Origin: Mytilus edulis
Lineage: Eukaryota; Mollusca; Bivalvia; Mytilida; Mytilidae
DNA: 64,000 nucleotides
Direction: 5' to 3'
Assembly: GCF_963676685.1 (NCBI RefSeq)
Contig: NC_092349.1
Location: forward strand, 58,263,431-58,327,430
Part shown: positions 21,194 through 32,662 of the stretch, piece after piece
Layout of the letters: every line of letters starts with the position of its first letter
Position numbering within the stretch: the stretch's first letter is position 1
The notes under the pieces: model-generated
What the model was told of the DNA's origin: nothing
The model's database searches: none
What the model saw: the letters and a program-made list of their open reading frames with translations, nothing else
Position numbers and translations under genes: made by a program

Positions 21194-23332
21194 TTAGAAA
21201 ATAGAAGTTGGTGGAATATCCAAAGGTTTGTGTATGTCTTTATCTACAGCAGTCCAGAACAAATTCTCGCCAAACCCTTCTTTATATGACAAATAAGGCG
21301 TTGTGTCGAGTAATGCCTTTAGTGGAGTTATCATGTGTTTTGAATCAATCTGTTGGTACATAACTAATACCAAAACCTCTTTTCCCTGTCGGCGCCTTCG
21401 TTCTTGTACAAGGGCAATCTCCCATTGACACCATTCGCTTTTAGCAAAGTTATTAGATAAAACAACGATGATCTTCCAACTTTTCGCCATGTATTTTCCA
21501 ACACTGTTAAGGATTGGCTCTCCAACATCAAAATCCCTATCATGTACACAAATATTAAGGTTACAATTTTCTAGATGTTTTAGCAAAACGCCATGGACCC
21601 ATAGGCGATCGGCGTCGCAATAAACAACGAACGCGTCAAACTCGTAATCATCTGACGATTCAAGACTAAAGTACCCACGTTTCATACGTTGCTTTAACCG
21701 AAATAAGTACAGTGCATTCTTAAAATTTATCTGACATTGGAACGTCATTATGACAAAGAAAAGCAAAATCAAAACAGACGAACATGCAGTTATTATTATC
21801 AGATAGACAATGTTTAACGAATTACACTCTGCATTTGTTGGAAAGTAATTTGCAAGAAGGGTCAATCGCAGATGTTCCGGATAGTAGCAAGTATAACGAC
21901 TCGGCCAATTTTTCTGCATTTTTGTTGAAAGATTTGTTGATCGAATTGTGTCCAAAAACCATTTTATTTCACAAGTACATCGATATTGATTACCGGATAA
22001 TTCTAGTACCTCTAGTGATTTAAATAAGTCGGATGGAAACGACGTTTCGTTAATAATATGAATATTGTTTCCATCAAGATACAATTCACGCATGGACGGC
22101 AAATTATCGAAGAGTGATTCGTTCCATCGTTCTATTTCATTTCCTTCTAAATTCAACGATTTGATGTGCGGCATATTACGGAACGAACCATCTGGAATTG
22201 TCGTTATATCTGACGAAACTATAGTAAGTTTTTGTATATTCCGTGTAGACGCAAAAAGTTCTTGAAATATAAAAAAGTCATTTAAATTGTTGTGAGATAA
22301 ATCCAATTCTTTTAAATTTGGTATTGTTTGAAAAATCGTTTGCGGATTGAATTTTTTTTCGATTATTTTTTTCTTACTAAATCGAAAATTATTCCCGTAC
22401 AAATGTAGCTTCTGTAATGACGAACTGTTAAATGCGAACGGAGCAATGTCTTTCAACTGCTGATTATCCCCTATGATAAGTTTCGCCAAGTTATGAAGTG
22501 AGGCAAGGATATTATTATCCAACCTTCGAAAACGATTCCCATCCAAATTTAGAGACTCTAAAGTTTCCAGGCATTTGAAAGATTCTTTTGAAATTTTCCT
22601 TATAGCATTGTATGCAAGTGACAAAATTCTCAGTTTCGGAACAAACGTTTCATCACTGTTATTACAAAAATTAGGTATTGCATAAATATTATTATTTGAT
22701 AAATCCAGAAACCCAGTTGTTGTGAGACCGTTTAAATCTACATTCACAATTTCGTTTTCTTCAACCTGTAATTTCTTAAGTTTTGCTATTGGAAGAAATA
22801 TACTTGAATTTAGTTTGTGTAATAAATTTCTTCTAAGCGACAAAGCGATATTAGCTCCTACCAAATGATAAAACATGTCATCCGCAAGTCCATACCAATC
22901 GTTTTTCTCTAAATACAAACTTCGAATAGTTCCAATAGTCAAACTTTGAAACGAAGATTTCAACGCTGTTATGTTTAATAACTTCTCATTTGTTATTCTT
23001 AGCTCGGCAATATATTCAAAATCATAAAACGCATCAACTTGAATTATCTCCATTGAATTATTCTCGAACCATAATTTCTTGATGTTGACTGAGGAAATAT
23101 TTCTAAAACTACTCCGATTGATCACCGTAAGAATGTTATTTTTCAATATTAATTTCGTAATGTTTGGTGGCAGCTTCGGGATATACTTCAAACCAGAGCA
23201 GGTAGCTGTTGCTTTTATACACTTGCATTCAGTATATTTTTTCCGTGAATTTTCATTCGCACAGCAGAAGTCATTATATCCAACGGTAAAACAGATTAAA
23301 ATGCAAACATAGTTTAACTTTACATTTGACAT
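21194..23332 (-). CDS. Toll-like receptor B (single exon, LRR-TM-TIR)
   Basis: Complete 712-residue TLR with the same layout as A: signal peptide ending near FCCANE; N-terminal Cys cap (ECKCIKATATC); about 15 leucine-rich repeats; C-terminal cap YRCTCEIKWFLD; membrane helix IVYLIIITACSSVLILLFF; and TIR domain over the last 150 residues, with FDAFVVY, RDFDVGEP and FW. It is about 97% identical to C by my eye count (about 21 differences). About 19 of these are before the membrane helix and two are in the TIR. Exchanges such as G to R in LYGNN and E to K in MRELYL lie in the repeat positions that face the concave surface. The ATG at 23332 has a TATA box 110 bases upstream. It is head to head with the broken X2. 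The ligand is unknown. The copy is clearly intact and probably functional. Confidence 0.95.
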   Translation of the reverse strand: MSNVKLNYVCILICFTVGYNDFCCANENSRKKYTECKCIKATATCSGLKYIPKLPPNITKLILKNNILTVINRSSFRNISSVNIKKLWFENNSMEIIQVDAFYDFEYIAELRITNEKLLNITALKSSFQSLTIGTIRSLYLEKNDWYGLADDMFYHLVGANIALSLRRNLLHKLNSSIFLPIAKLKKLQVEENEIVNVDLNGLTTTGFLDLSNNNIYAIPNFCNNSDETFVPKLRILSLAYNAIRKISKESFKCLETLESLNLDGNRFRRLDNNILASLHNLAKLIIGDNQQLKDIAPFAFNSSSLQKLHLYGNNFRFSKKKIIEKKFNPQTIFQTIPNLKELDLSHNNLNDFFIFQELFASTRNIQKLTIVSSDITTIPDGSFRNMPHIKSLNLEGNEIERWNESLFDNLPSMRELYLDGNNIHIINETSFPSDLFKSLEVLELSGNQYRCTCEIKWFLDTIRSTNLSTKMQKNWPSRYTCYYPEHLRLTLLANYFPTNAECNSLNIVYLIIITACSSVLILLFFVIMTFQCQINFKNALYLFRLKQRMKRGYFSLESSDDYEFDAFVVYCDADRLWVHGVLLKHLENCNLNICVHDRDFDVGEPILNSVGKYMAKSWKIIVVLSNNFAKSEWCQWEIALVQERRRRQGKEVLVLVMYQQIDSKHMITPLKALLDTTPYLSYKEGFGENLFWTAVDKDIHKPLDIPPTSIF

Positions 23333-23339
23333 TGTTTTT

Positions 23340-24288
23340 TACATTACAAAGTGCTATATAACAATGGAAAGGATAATGAAACCAAAACAGTTCTTCCCGG
23401 TACATTAGTATTGGAAAAAACTTCCTTGATACTTCAGTTTTTTTATATATTCGGACCTGTGATAGTTGATCTCTTCATAACTACATACATGTTTCAACTC
23501 TTTTGAATACTTGGTGACCTTCTATTTCATTGGCTACATGAATATAAATATTCTTTTGAATTCTATTAACACTGATTTCTATCAGCAAACCCAAGCAATG
23601 CATGTTTACACATACTTCTGCAGTTTGCAAAAATAAGCACTTGTATACCAAAAAAAAAATCTAAACTGGCAAAAAGTATATTTCTTTGATTTAAAACTGT
23701 TTAAGGGCTTGGTGACCTCGCCTTTTCCAAGCCTAGCCTCTAAACCGCATATAAAAAGATGAGCTTTTAACATTGACCTTATATATATGTTGTAATTGTA
23801 TGCGCGTGAACGTTTTGCATTCAAATTAAGCTTAAACTTCTTTATAAAATAAAGATACTTGCATTTCCCGAGCCCATTTTCTACACATTCTATAAAAAAA
23901 GATGAGTTTCTTACATTGACCTAATATTGTAATTTTATGCGTGTAAATGTTCTGCTTTTAAATCGAACTTTTATTTCTTTTATTAATTTGAATTGGATGA
24001 TACTAATAATGAGCATACTGTATACTAGACTGAAGGAGTAAATCTATACTTGTCGGTATTTCAGGACGATCATGTATATAAGAAGATGATGGTCATAGTT
24101 TCAAATAAGAGATGTCCAAATGTGACTGATTTATTTTCCGGCTCGAAATGTTTTGTATAAGGAAATTAAGTTAACCATTGCTTACAGAAAAGTAGAATAA
24201 TATATATTTCTCACGGAAGTAAATACAATAACATTATTCAATTTTAAATGTGATGAAAATAGTCACAATCAGTAAAAGACTGTTTAAG
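23340..24288. other. Conserved TLR upstream flank
   Basis: Almost identical to 34803-35748 upstream of TLR C and alignable with 13720-14833 plus 16636-16830 upstream of A. It includes 'ggcttggtgacctcgccttt' and 'ttctcacggaagtaaata'. No coding signal. This is the candidate enhancer region between each TLR and its X partner. Confidence 0.65.
23442..23449 (-). promoter_or_regulatory. TATA box of TLR B
   Basis: TATATAAA on the minus strand, in the same position relative to ATG and ACTTCCTT as in A, C and D. Confidence 0.6.
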
Positions 24289-24359
24289 GGCGTACGATAC
24301 AGGTACAGGGGAGGTAGTGACGTTGCTAACGTAAACTATTATTTTCGCGACGTCAAATA

Positions 24360-25310
24360 GTTATCAAAGGTACCAGGATTATCATGTAGTACGCCAGACG
24401 CGCAACTACACAAGACTCATCAGTGACGCTCATATCAAAATATTTATGAAGCCAAGCAAGTACAAAGTTGTAATAGGTGAAAAAATAGAAAAAAATGGGA
24501 ACCATTTCAACAACTAATTTTATGATACAAGAAAGATAACTCATATTTGACTGAAAATAAATGTTTAACACAACTGGATGCACATCACAATTGGACAGTG
24601 GTTAGTGTGCATCCTATAGATATTATATATATGTATGTATGGAAGATTTAAATATGTGTTACTATGTTATGATAATAGGAGTTAAAATACTGTTTTTTTT
24701 TATATATATGATTTCCAGATATTTTTGGGAGAGAAAATAACAACAGAATATAAATGTATGTCACTATATATATATATTTTATTCTTATTTTTTTTTTATT
24801 ATAAGTACATGTATGAATAGAATAATTAGGTTGCATTGATAATAATTATAATCGTTTAATATCAATTTAATCGGATATGAATATAAGTCAATGATTTTTT
24901 ATATTTATTTTATTTATTTTTTGTTTGTTTGTTTTTTGTACTTTTTGTTTTGTTTTTTGTTTTTTGTTTTTTGTTTTGTTTTTTGTTTTTTTGTTTTGTT
25001 TTTGTTTTTTTTCGTTTTTTTTTTCGTTTTTTTTTTTTTTTTTTTTGTATGGGGAGGGGGATGTTCATATAAGCACTGACACTGATAGGTCAAAATGAAT
25101 AAACATGTTTTGTATTTTTCTTTGATAAAATGCATAAAAATATTGTATGAGGTGAAGCAATACAAAATAAAGAATTATAAAAAAAAAAATACAAAGTTGA
25201 AGAGCATTGAGGATCCAAAATTCCAAAAAGTTGTGCCAAATACGGCTAAGGTAATCTATGCCAGGGATTAGAAAATCCTTATTTTTTCGAAAAATTCAAA
25301 GTTTTGTAAA
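24360..25310 (-). repeat. Hammerhead-like repeat family f1, copy with core deletion, split by an insertion
   Basis: On the minus strand the copy ends in 'ctggtacctttgataact'. It keeps GCGTCACTGATGAGTC but has lost the bases that include GAAA. The body is interrupted by 24471-25189 and resumes with 'aagagcattgaggatcc'. The paralogous copy at 36528-36760 is whole. Confidence 0.7.
24471..25189 (+). mobile_element. Retroposed transcript with AATAAA, A-tail and 10-bp target duplication
   Basis: The 10-mer TACAAAGTTG occurs at 24461-24470 and again at 25190-25199. The paralogous site in the next array unit has it once. The inserted 719 bases end with AATAAA (25166-25171), then about 11 A (25179-25189), directly before the second 10-mer, as expected for LINE-driven retroposition of a polyadenylated RNA. 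The interior includes a long T/G-rich tract (24895-25048). No protein or source gene is recognised; it may be a 3' UTR or non-coding RNA. Confidence 0.8.
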
Positions 25311-26647
25311 CAGGAAACGATGACTTATCGTGAAAAGATTCAGTTTTCGGCTGTTATTTATCTTTCAAACTTATCTGACTTGAAAACGAGTAAAAGTCAT
25401 TTTTTACTGAATATTTATCAAATTTTAGAAAATTGCACTATTAACAGTTTCATGAAAATTGGTACACATAATCTTCTTACGTAATCAAACCAAATGGCTT
25501 TTTTTTATTATTATTTCGTCCCTCTTTTAAAAGATTTATTTGTACTACATTCGTGTACATTTGATAAATATAAATTAATTATATAAACAAGAATTTACAA
25601 ATTATTTAACAAAAAACAGCTTGTGTTTATCTTTTAAAACAAAAAAGTTATGTATTTCTGTCGGCAGGAAAAATACGTTCACAAATCCCATTTTGAGCAA
25701 ATATCTAAAATTTGGACCATTTTACTCAAGAAGTAGCACATGAAGGTATTTTTTTTTCATATTTGATTTAATCAGGCAAAAATAGCATATATGCAAATTC
25801 TCAGCATAGTTTCAATATGGCATCAAAACTGTATCGTATGCCCTTGTGCACTTGAAATGACTCTATTTGTGGGTTTTTTTCTTTCATATCTATAATTTAT
25901 CATTTATTGAAGAAGAAAAAACACCTTTAAACAGGATGCCAAAAGCCCTTGAATACATTTATCAACAAATGATTTTCCCTTGTTGTTCGAATTTAAAGTA
26001 TTTCAAATGTTAATTTAATTGGCTATAAACAAACTTTATAAACAGAAATAACATGGACAGGTCGTAATATCGTCTCATTTTATTTTGCGATACACCTTTT
26101 TATTTAATTGTGTAGACCCAATTCTACCATTCAAAATTATATATACATATAGGTCCAAAGAATGAATGAACTTAGCATCAACTGAAAAAATTGTGAACAA
26201 CTTCGTGTCGTTGTCAACGCGACCACATCTGGCACTGATACATTCAAATTTCGAACTTAATAAAACACCATAAAACCAAACCCGTACAATCACTAAAATA
26301 TTTTTCTGTCCCCCTTGTACCGAACATCAAACTTTAAAATAATTATGTACTGTTGTAGAACTATTTATTAAATACGTCAGTCGTCATACAAATATCAGAT
26401 GGGGTAACCCGAAATTTGAACGAAATGATAAAAATTGAATATGGAAACGAGGAATGTGTCAGAGAGCGGAAAACAGCCCAAGGTCACCAATTGTTTTTCA
26501 ACATAGCGAGAAAATCCTGCACCAGCAGGCGGGCTTCAGATGGCCTCTCCTAAAAATAATAATGTATACAAAAAGGGAAACACGTGAAATCTATTGATCA
26601 TTGGTCTGACAACGGTATCTTTGCAAATTGAAACGTAATTTATATTA

Positions 26648-27344
26648 CTACCACTGGGTCGATGCCTCTGCTGGTGGACTATTAGTCCCCGAGGGTATCA
26701 CCAGCCCAGTAGCCAGTACTTCGGTACTGGCATGAAAATACGGATTTTTTGTGTTATTAAAATTTGCTGTTACAAAATATTAGAAATTATTTTAAATTAA
26801 GGGATGTATCTCCCTCATGCAAAGCTCTGATTCCTTTCACGGATTTGGCTATACTTTTTGGACCTTTTGGATTAAAGCTCTTCATCTTTTATATAAGCTT
26901 TGGATTTCAAATATTTTGGCCACGAGCATCACTGAAGAGACATGTATTGTCGAAATGCGCATCTGGTGCAAGAAAATTGGTACCGTTAATTTTATTACTA
27001 CCACTGGCTCGATGCCTCTGCTGGTGGACTATTAGTCCCCGAGGTTATCACCAGCCCAGTAGCCAGTACTTCGGTACTGGCATGAAAATACGGATTTTTT
27101 GTGTTATTAAAATTTGCTGTTACAAAATATTAGAAATTATTTTAAATTAAGGAATGTATCTCCCTCATGCAAAGCTCTGATTCCTTTCACGGATTTGGCT
27201 ATACTTTTTGGACCTTTTGGATTAAAGCTCTTCATCTTTTATATAAGCTTTGGATTTCAAATATTTTGGCCACGAGCATCACTGAAGAGACATGTGTTGT
27301 CGAAATGCGCATCTGGTGCAAGAAAATTGGTACCATTAATTTTA
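26648..27344 (+). mobile_element. Head-to-tail dimer of a 350-bp retroposon-like unit (family f2) with hammerhead-like cores
   Basis: Units are 26648-26997 and 26998-27344, with only a few base differences. The octamer TTATATTA flanks the dimer at 26640-26647 and 27345-27352; the paralogous site near 42025 lacks the insert. Each unit carries a hairpin 'ccagtacttcggtactgg' and, near its end, CTGAAGA, GACA, a loop, TGTC and GAAA (26932-26955 and 27282-27305). Dimeric units with a hammerhead core resemble animal retrozymes. Open frames across the dimer repeat with the unit and are not genes. Confidence 0.8.
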
Positions 27345-27707
27345 TTATATTAAGGAAATTTAATGCAAATTTTAATATATCATATGTTTATGGTCTACTA
27401 TATTCAAAAACAATATATATGCTTTTGACCCCTCTTATAAAACGAATAAAAATTATACAGAGAAAATTGTTCCTACATATTTGTCTTACTTTCAGACTCT
27501 CTCTTCTGTTACAGGTTTCTGTAAGGCTAACTCAGATGATTCCACATTTCTATCGATAAGAAAAATAGTTTTACCATTATCAAATAGAAAGTTCATCCCA
27601 AGTGAATATTGGGCACAGTGAAATTAATTTGTAGTACCATATGTATAATCTTTGCAAAATAATGTTTATTTCCAGAACTCAAACATCTGATTCAAAAATA
27701 GAAAGAT

Positions 27708-28840
27708 ATGAATCTACTACTTGCACACTCACAGTTCTTCGATCAATCACCAACAGCTGACCAAAACATCAGTGGGAAGAGTAGCTCATATGTTGACCAA
27801 AGCGTGAGTGCGACAAGAAGCCCAACAGAAAAGATAATGTCTCAAAACCAGACACCATCCGTACAGTCAGTAGAATCATCTCAATCTCAGGAGTTGTGCT
27901 CTTCGACTGAATACACTGATAGTCAAAAGTCTGTAATTTCACTATCTACCACCTCTATATCCCAAACAAACAGTCTGACATCAGTCATCTCTTTATCAAC
28001 AGAACAATCTGAAGATGACATGTTTAACAACGTCAGCACAGAATCCTCAAATTCAGAAACTAGCACAGCCAATACTCCGAATCAGTTCGTTGATCACAGA
28101 AATTATTATCCATCTGTTGTTAGATATTGCCAAGAACTTACTGTTCTTACTGGGAGTTCCAAAAAAACATCATCCACGGTGACTGATATCCAGATCCTAA
28201 AGACTGACGGTAGTGATAAACGATTATCAACAGAAAATATGCCTCAATATGATCCGGAGACTTCACTTGAATTTGCTAAAAATTAACCTTCCTATGTCCT
28301 GTTGAAGTCAAACAAGGTTATATGTATACTGGTTGATAAAATAGAGCCTGGTCAATATATTCTGAAGAAAATTGGTAAGAAAGTGAAAGTCATGCACGAG
28401 AAGGTTGTTACTGATAAAGATTTGAAAAATGTTACTGTTAGTAAAGCAATTGTTTCAAACTTCAGCGGATGTGTTACCGATGATAATCAGAAGGAATCAC
28501 AGATTTTGATATTGGGATCATTTCACAAGCAACAACTGAAACTTAAAATGATATCCACACATCAGTCATTGTCAGCAAAACTTGCATTGCTTGAACAAGA
28601 AGAAACACAGACACTACTTGAACAGACAAGTCCTGCAAAACATGACCAAATATTTCTACAGATGATCAACAGCGCTGTAAAACAAATGCAAACTGTCACA
28701 ACAAAGAAAGGCAGAAAGCAGAAACTTATATCAGACATGAATGACAATTTGGATGAATTTTAAAATGACTTTAATGAACCAGTGAAAAGGAAACCTAAAT
28801 TCCAACTGAGGATTGTTTTAAAGAATAGAGGAAATAGTCA
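27708..28840 (+). pseudogene. X2: copy of gene X with two premature stops
   Basis: Same family as X1, starting MNLLLAHSQFFDQSP at an ATG present here and in X3 but absent in X1. It keeps both VISLST motifs and the FVDHRNYYPSVVRYCQ block. An in-frame TAA at 28284-28286 stands where X1 has CAA (Gln), after which the frame continues (PSYVLLKSNKVICIL). A second TAA at 28761-28763 replaces GAA before the basic tail, which is still readable to about 28840. A 192-residue truncated product could in principle be made. It is head to head with TLR B. Confidence 0.85.
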
Positions 28841-28849
28841 GAAGATATC

Positions 28850-29440
28850 TAAAACTAATTTAAGCCAGGACAATCAGTGATATACATTGTTGGTAACAAT
28901 ACTTTGATAATAGACAAGAATTGACTTCGCTTGTAAAACAGAACAAGGAACATAGAAAACTCGTGCAGAAATCTAAAATTAATTTAAGCCAGGACAATCA
29001 GTGATATACATTAGTGGTAACAAGACTGTGATTATAGACAAGAATTGACTTCGCTTGTAAAATAGAGCAAGGAACATACAATACTCGTGCAGAAGTCTAA
29101 AATTAATTAAAAACAGGAAAATCTGTGACATTCATTGGTGGTAACAAGACTGTGATTATAGAAAAGAATTTAATTCAGTGGTTGTCGTTTGTTTATGTGT
29201 TACATATTTGTTTTTCGTTCATTTTTTTATATAAATAAGGCCGTTAGTTTTCTCGTTTGAATTGTTTTACATTGTCTTTTATAGCTGACTATGCGGTATG
29301 GGCTGTGATCATTGTTGAAGGCCGTACGGTGACCTATAGTTGTTAATGTCTGTGTCATTTTGGTCTCTTGTAGACAGTTGTATCATTGGCAATCATACCA
29401 CATCTTCTTTTTTATATTCGCTTGTTAAACAGAACACGGC
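28850..29440 (+). repeat. Three tandem 123-bp units after X2, third interrupted by a family R repeat
   Basis: Matches 18367-18720. The third unit is split within 'aagaattt...cgcttgttaaac' by the insertion 29171-29418. Confidence 0.8.
29171..29418 (+). mobile_element. Family R insertion with boundaries defined by the paralogous empty site
   Basis: In the X1 unit 'aagaattgacttcgcttg' is continuous. Here it is broken by 'aattcagtggttgtcg...cttcttttttatatt'. This fixes the 3' end of the family at the T/A tail and shows a 5'-truncated copy of about 250 bases. Confidence 0.75.
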
Positions 29441-30056
29441 ACATACAAAGTTCTTACATCTGATGAAGTAATGTTAAGGTCAGCAATATGACTCATGTGA
29501 TATTTCTTTTATAAATTTCTGAAGTCTTTCCACCGTAATTTATATTTAGTTTAATTTGCAACATTTACCTTATTGATATATCTAAAAGTTTTACATACAG
29601 TATATATCCAATTTGTTTTTTTTTACTTATATCAAGGGTCTTGGTTGAGGTGCGGGGTTGAAGTAGTGGGATGTCTTCATTTATGTATTTTAAATTCTTA
29701 ATGGCGTGTTCCCTGTCCTTTAAGCGTTGACTAGTTTTCTTGTATTCTTTAGATTTCACCATCTCTTTATGCTCTATTTCTTTATGCCTATTTTTCTGTA
29801 TTAAAAACCCTCGTCTATGCTCTCAATAAATTGACTAGTTGTAGTGGTACCAATATTCTACATGTTTGTGCAATTTAGTTTGAATTAAACAGGATTTTCT
29901 CATTATCGTAAAAAAATAAAATCGCATTTAGTCAAACATGACAAAATTGCAATTTGAAATGCACGCAATAATTTCTTAATTTATATAAGTAACACATTTG
30001 TTTTCCTGTGAAGTGTCCTTTGCATAAGGCATGATAGTTTCAAAAGTTTAATATTA

Positions 30057-30182
30057 TAGGGTTATTGCATGAATATTGGGGAATATTGTCCCGATTAAAA
30101 TTTTATATTGCAAGAGCATGCGAGTGCAATATATGTTCTACGAGGGACAATATTCCCTAATATTCATGCAATAACCCTTTTA
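30057..30182. repeat. Hairpin element, paralogue of 19222-19344
   Basis: 'ttattgcatgaatattgggg' pairs with 'ccctaatattcatgcaataa'. Same location relative to X and TLR C as the copy before TLR B. Confidence 0.75.
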
Positions 30183-31020
30183 TTGTATAGCAATATAATA
30201 TTTGAAAGTAAAAATTCGTTTAGACTAAGATTTTGTCGTTGATGACGTCATGAATTTTGAAGATTTATTGCACTAGTGCAATATTGGGATTTTTTGCACG
30301 CTAACCATTTGTTACTTTCTATGGGAAATATTATATTGCTATGCAATAAAAAGAGTTTTCTGATTGATGGACGGTTTTATTTTAAATATGTAATCAAGAG
30401 ATATCAGATCAATGCCTGTTGTAAGTACACTTCCATCAATATATGGGTTGTATTGAAAATTGGTGTAAACCGTCCCGAATGCAATGGTTTATCATTGCCA
30501 GTGCAATATTTCTTCTAAGAGAGATACTTTTACCAGCATTTATACAATAAGTCAGTTATTGTTAAGCAAAACTTGAGAATTATATATTTTTCACCAATGA
30601 AGTCACGTATTTGAAACTTTATTCTGCCATAGTGATACAATATGATATATTATCGTATACGCTTACTTTATGTCATGTTCTTTATGTCATGTTTTCTGTC
30701 TGTGTATAATTTTGGTATCATACACTTTCAAGGTTTTATAGAGGTCATAATTCATAAGTTTCTTTACTAAGGGGCTATTTATTTAGCATCGCATTCTTTT
30801 TTTCTTGTTTGTAATTTTCAAGATTAGAAAGCTATTTCTCTTTTATAGATTTACTCCTTTTATTTGGGTGTAGTAGGGTAGGAAAGTAATTTCAAAATCT
30901 TCTTAAACCGACATACTGTCTTTGCCAAATTTTCATACAAAACATTGCATTGATGTCAAGAAACGAAAAAAATAAATTTTGAATGTTTAGTAGCAAATAC
31001 AGTATAAAAGCCTGCTGTTT

Positions 31021-31460
31021 AATTCATAGACTTCTTTGATGCGCACCCTTTATCGCATACCCTTTATTACACCCCTACCCTTTATCGCACCCTTTATCAC
31101 ACCCCTACTTTTTTTTTTTTTCTTTTTACATAAAGTCTGTTTTTATTTATGTAAGCTGAAGAAATATTTTTTCTCAAAATTGGTACAATAGAACGGTAAT
31201 TCGGGCGTGACGCAATTTATTGAATGACGTCATTGTTTGTTATGTACATGTGACGTCACGAACGTCAGGTTTTCATATTTTTTGGCACACTAACAACAGT
31301 AGATATATAGAGAATAAAACATGGCAAAATCCGTATCACATGCCGTATCACCCTCGACCAATATCATCCCTCGGGCCTAAAGGCTTGGTGTCTCGGGATG
31401 ATACGACATATGATACGGATTTTGCCATGTATTATTCTCTATATATCTACTGTTGTAATT
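31021..31460. repeat. Insertion with CRE palindromes and a long hairpin (31294-31456)
   Basis: This part is absent from the paralogous flank of TLR B. TGACGTCA occurs twice near 31225-31260. The hairpin arms start 'caacagtagatatatagag' and continue through 'catggcaaaatccgtatca', about 57 bases, pairing with the right side. The CRE-bearing part ('cgtcaggttttcatatttt') has a relative at 61900-61980. Confidence 0.7.
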
Positions 31461-32302
31461 GACTGCACGTGGTTATTTTTTTTTATAAAGAAGTGAAAAT
31501 ACATACTCTTAATTCAACACTGATTGCAAAATTTTAGGCGAACAATACAGACTTCTACAATGTGTTCTGACGTCACGGGAGATAACTCATTTTTGACTCA
31601 GATGTCAACCATAGAAGTTGATCTTCAAATATGATCTGAATTAGGTTTAAGTTTATTAGGAAATGTTGTTGTTTTTGTTATTATCTATTTCATTGTTGTT
31701 TTGTCTCACAATAAAATAAATGCATGTGTGTTAGATTTTTTAAAGCAATAAAATGAAGGCATAATAAATTTACCCGACACTGCAGAAAATGTCATGTACC
31801 TTTAATTTTCATTTAAAAGAATTCTTTCTTGATAAGTGTTCATTAAAACGGTAGAATTGCAAAAATTACAAGAAATAAAGAGAGTACGGAAAGGACACTA
31901 TTGAATGATAATACACAATTGGAATCCAACGGGAATAACAAGTTACTTCAAAGTTATACGCCTTTCATAGAATTATTTAATGAAATGAGCAGATTTGGGA
32001 TTATTCAAATAGCTATAATATAACTAGTTACTAATTCCAAAATAATTGAAATCAATATGTTATTAAGCTTCTTTGAAAGCAATGAATTACATTACTTTTA
32101 AAATGTAATTATTCAAAAATTTAAAAAAAAATGAAGTATTTGATTGACAGTATAAAATATTCATTGTTTTTCTGATGTACTCATATACACATGCTAACTG
32201 GTCTTTATTCTATTTCATTACGTATGTCCTTCGGTTTAAATCTAGGTAAATAGCACACTTTAATGACAGTTGTTTATAGCTCCGTTATATTGACACCAAG
32301 GG

Positions 32303-32529
32303 TGAGGCCCCTCATGGGGGGTCCTAGTAATCACATAATCACCATTTTTTTGCCAATATAATCACATAATCATTAAATATTTGCTTATCTTTAGTAATCA
32401 AATAATCATAAACTAAAAATACAGTCCTAGGTAATCAAATAATCATGAAATATTTGGCTTAATAATCAAATAATCATCAAAAAAAACGGCCAAGTAATCA
32501 CATAATCAAAAACCCCATGAGGGCCCTCA
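32303..32529. repeat. MITE with GAGGSCCCTCATGGGG ends and TAATCA-rich interior
   Basis: Left 'tgaggcccctcatgggg' and right 'ccccatgagggccctca' are inverted repeats. The interior repeats 'taatcanataatcat' about seven times. The TLR B flank has the empty site ('gacaccaagggtaagc'). 'aggg' flanks both sides. Confidence 0.8.
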
Positions 32530-32662
32530 AGGGTAAGCATTCCAAACAGACATTATTAGATAATGTGGCAATAAGTCAAAACCGTGTTAACAACATCACA
32601 GACATACAACACATCTGACAATAAAAATCCAACAAATAAAAAAAACAAAAAAACATTTATTT

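Larger units (their letters stand above)
24289..25850. mobile_element. TIR element (AAGGGCRTACGATACAG ends) filled with nested insertions
   Basis: Left 'aagggcgtacgatacagg' and right 'ctgtatcgtatgccctt' are inverted repeats. X1's upstream region has the empty site ('gactgtttaacactt'), while the TLR C to X3 interval has the same element at 36453-41215. The interior contains an 'f1' repeat copy (24360-24470 plus 25200-25310), which is itself split by the retroposed transcript 24471-25189. No transposase was seen. Confidence 0.65.

Noticed and set aside
24891..25165. Phe- or Lys-rich open frames on both strands
   Set aside because: Produced by the T/G homopolymer-rich tract inside the retroposed transcript.
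26764..27559. Four open frames of 72-130 residues repeated with a 350-bp period
   Set aside because: They are copies of the same frames in the repeat dimer, with no domain or codon signal.
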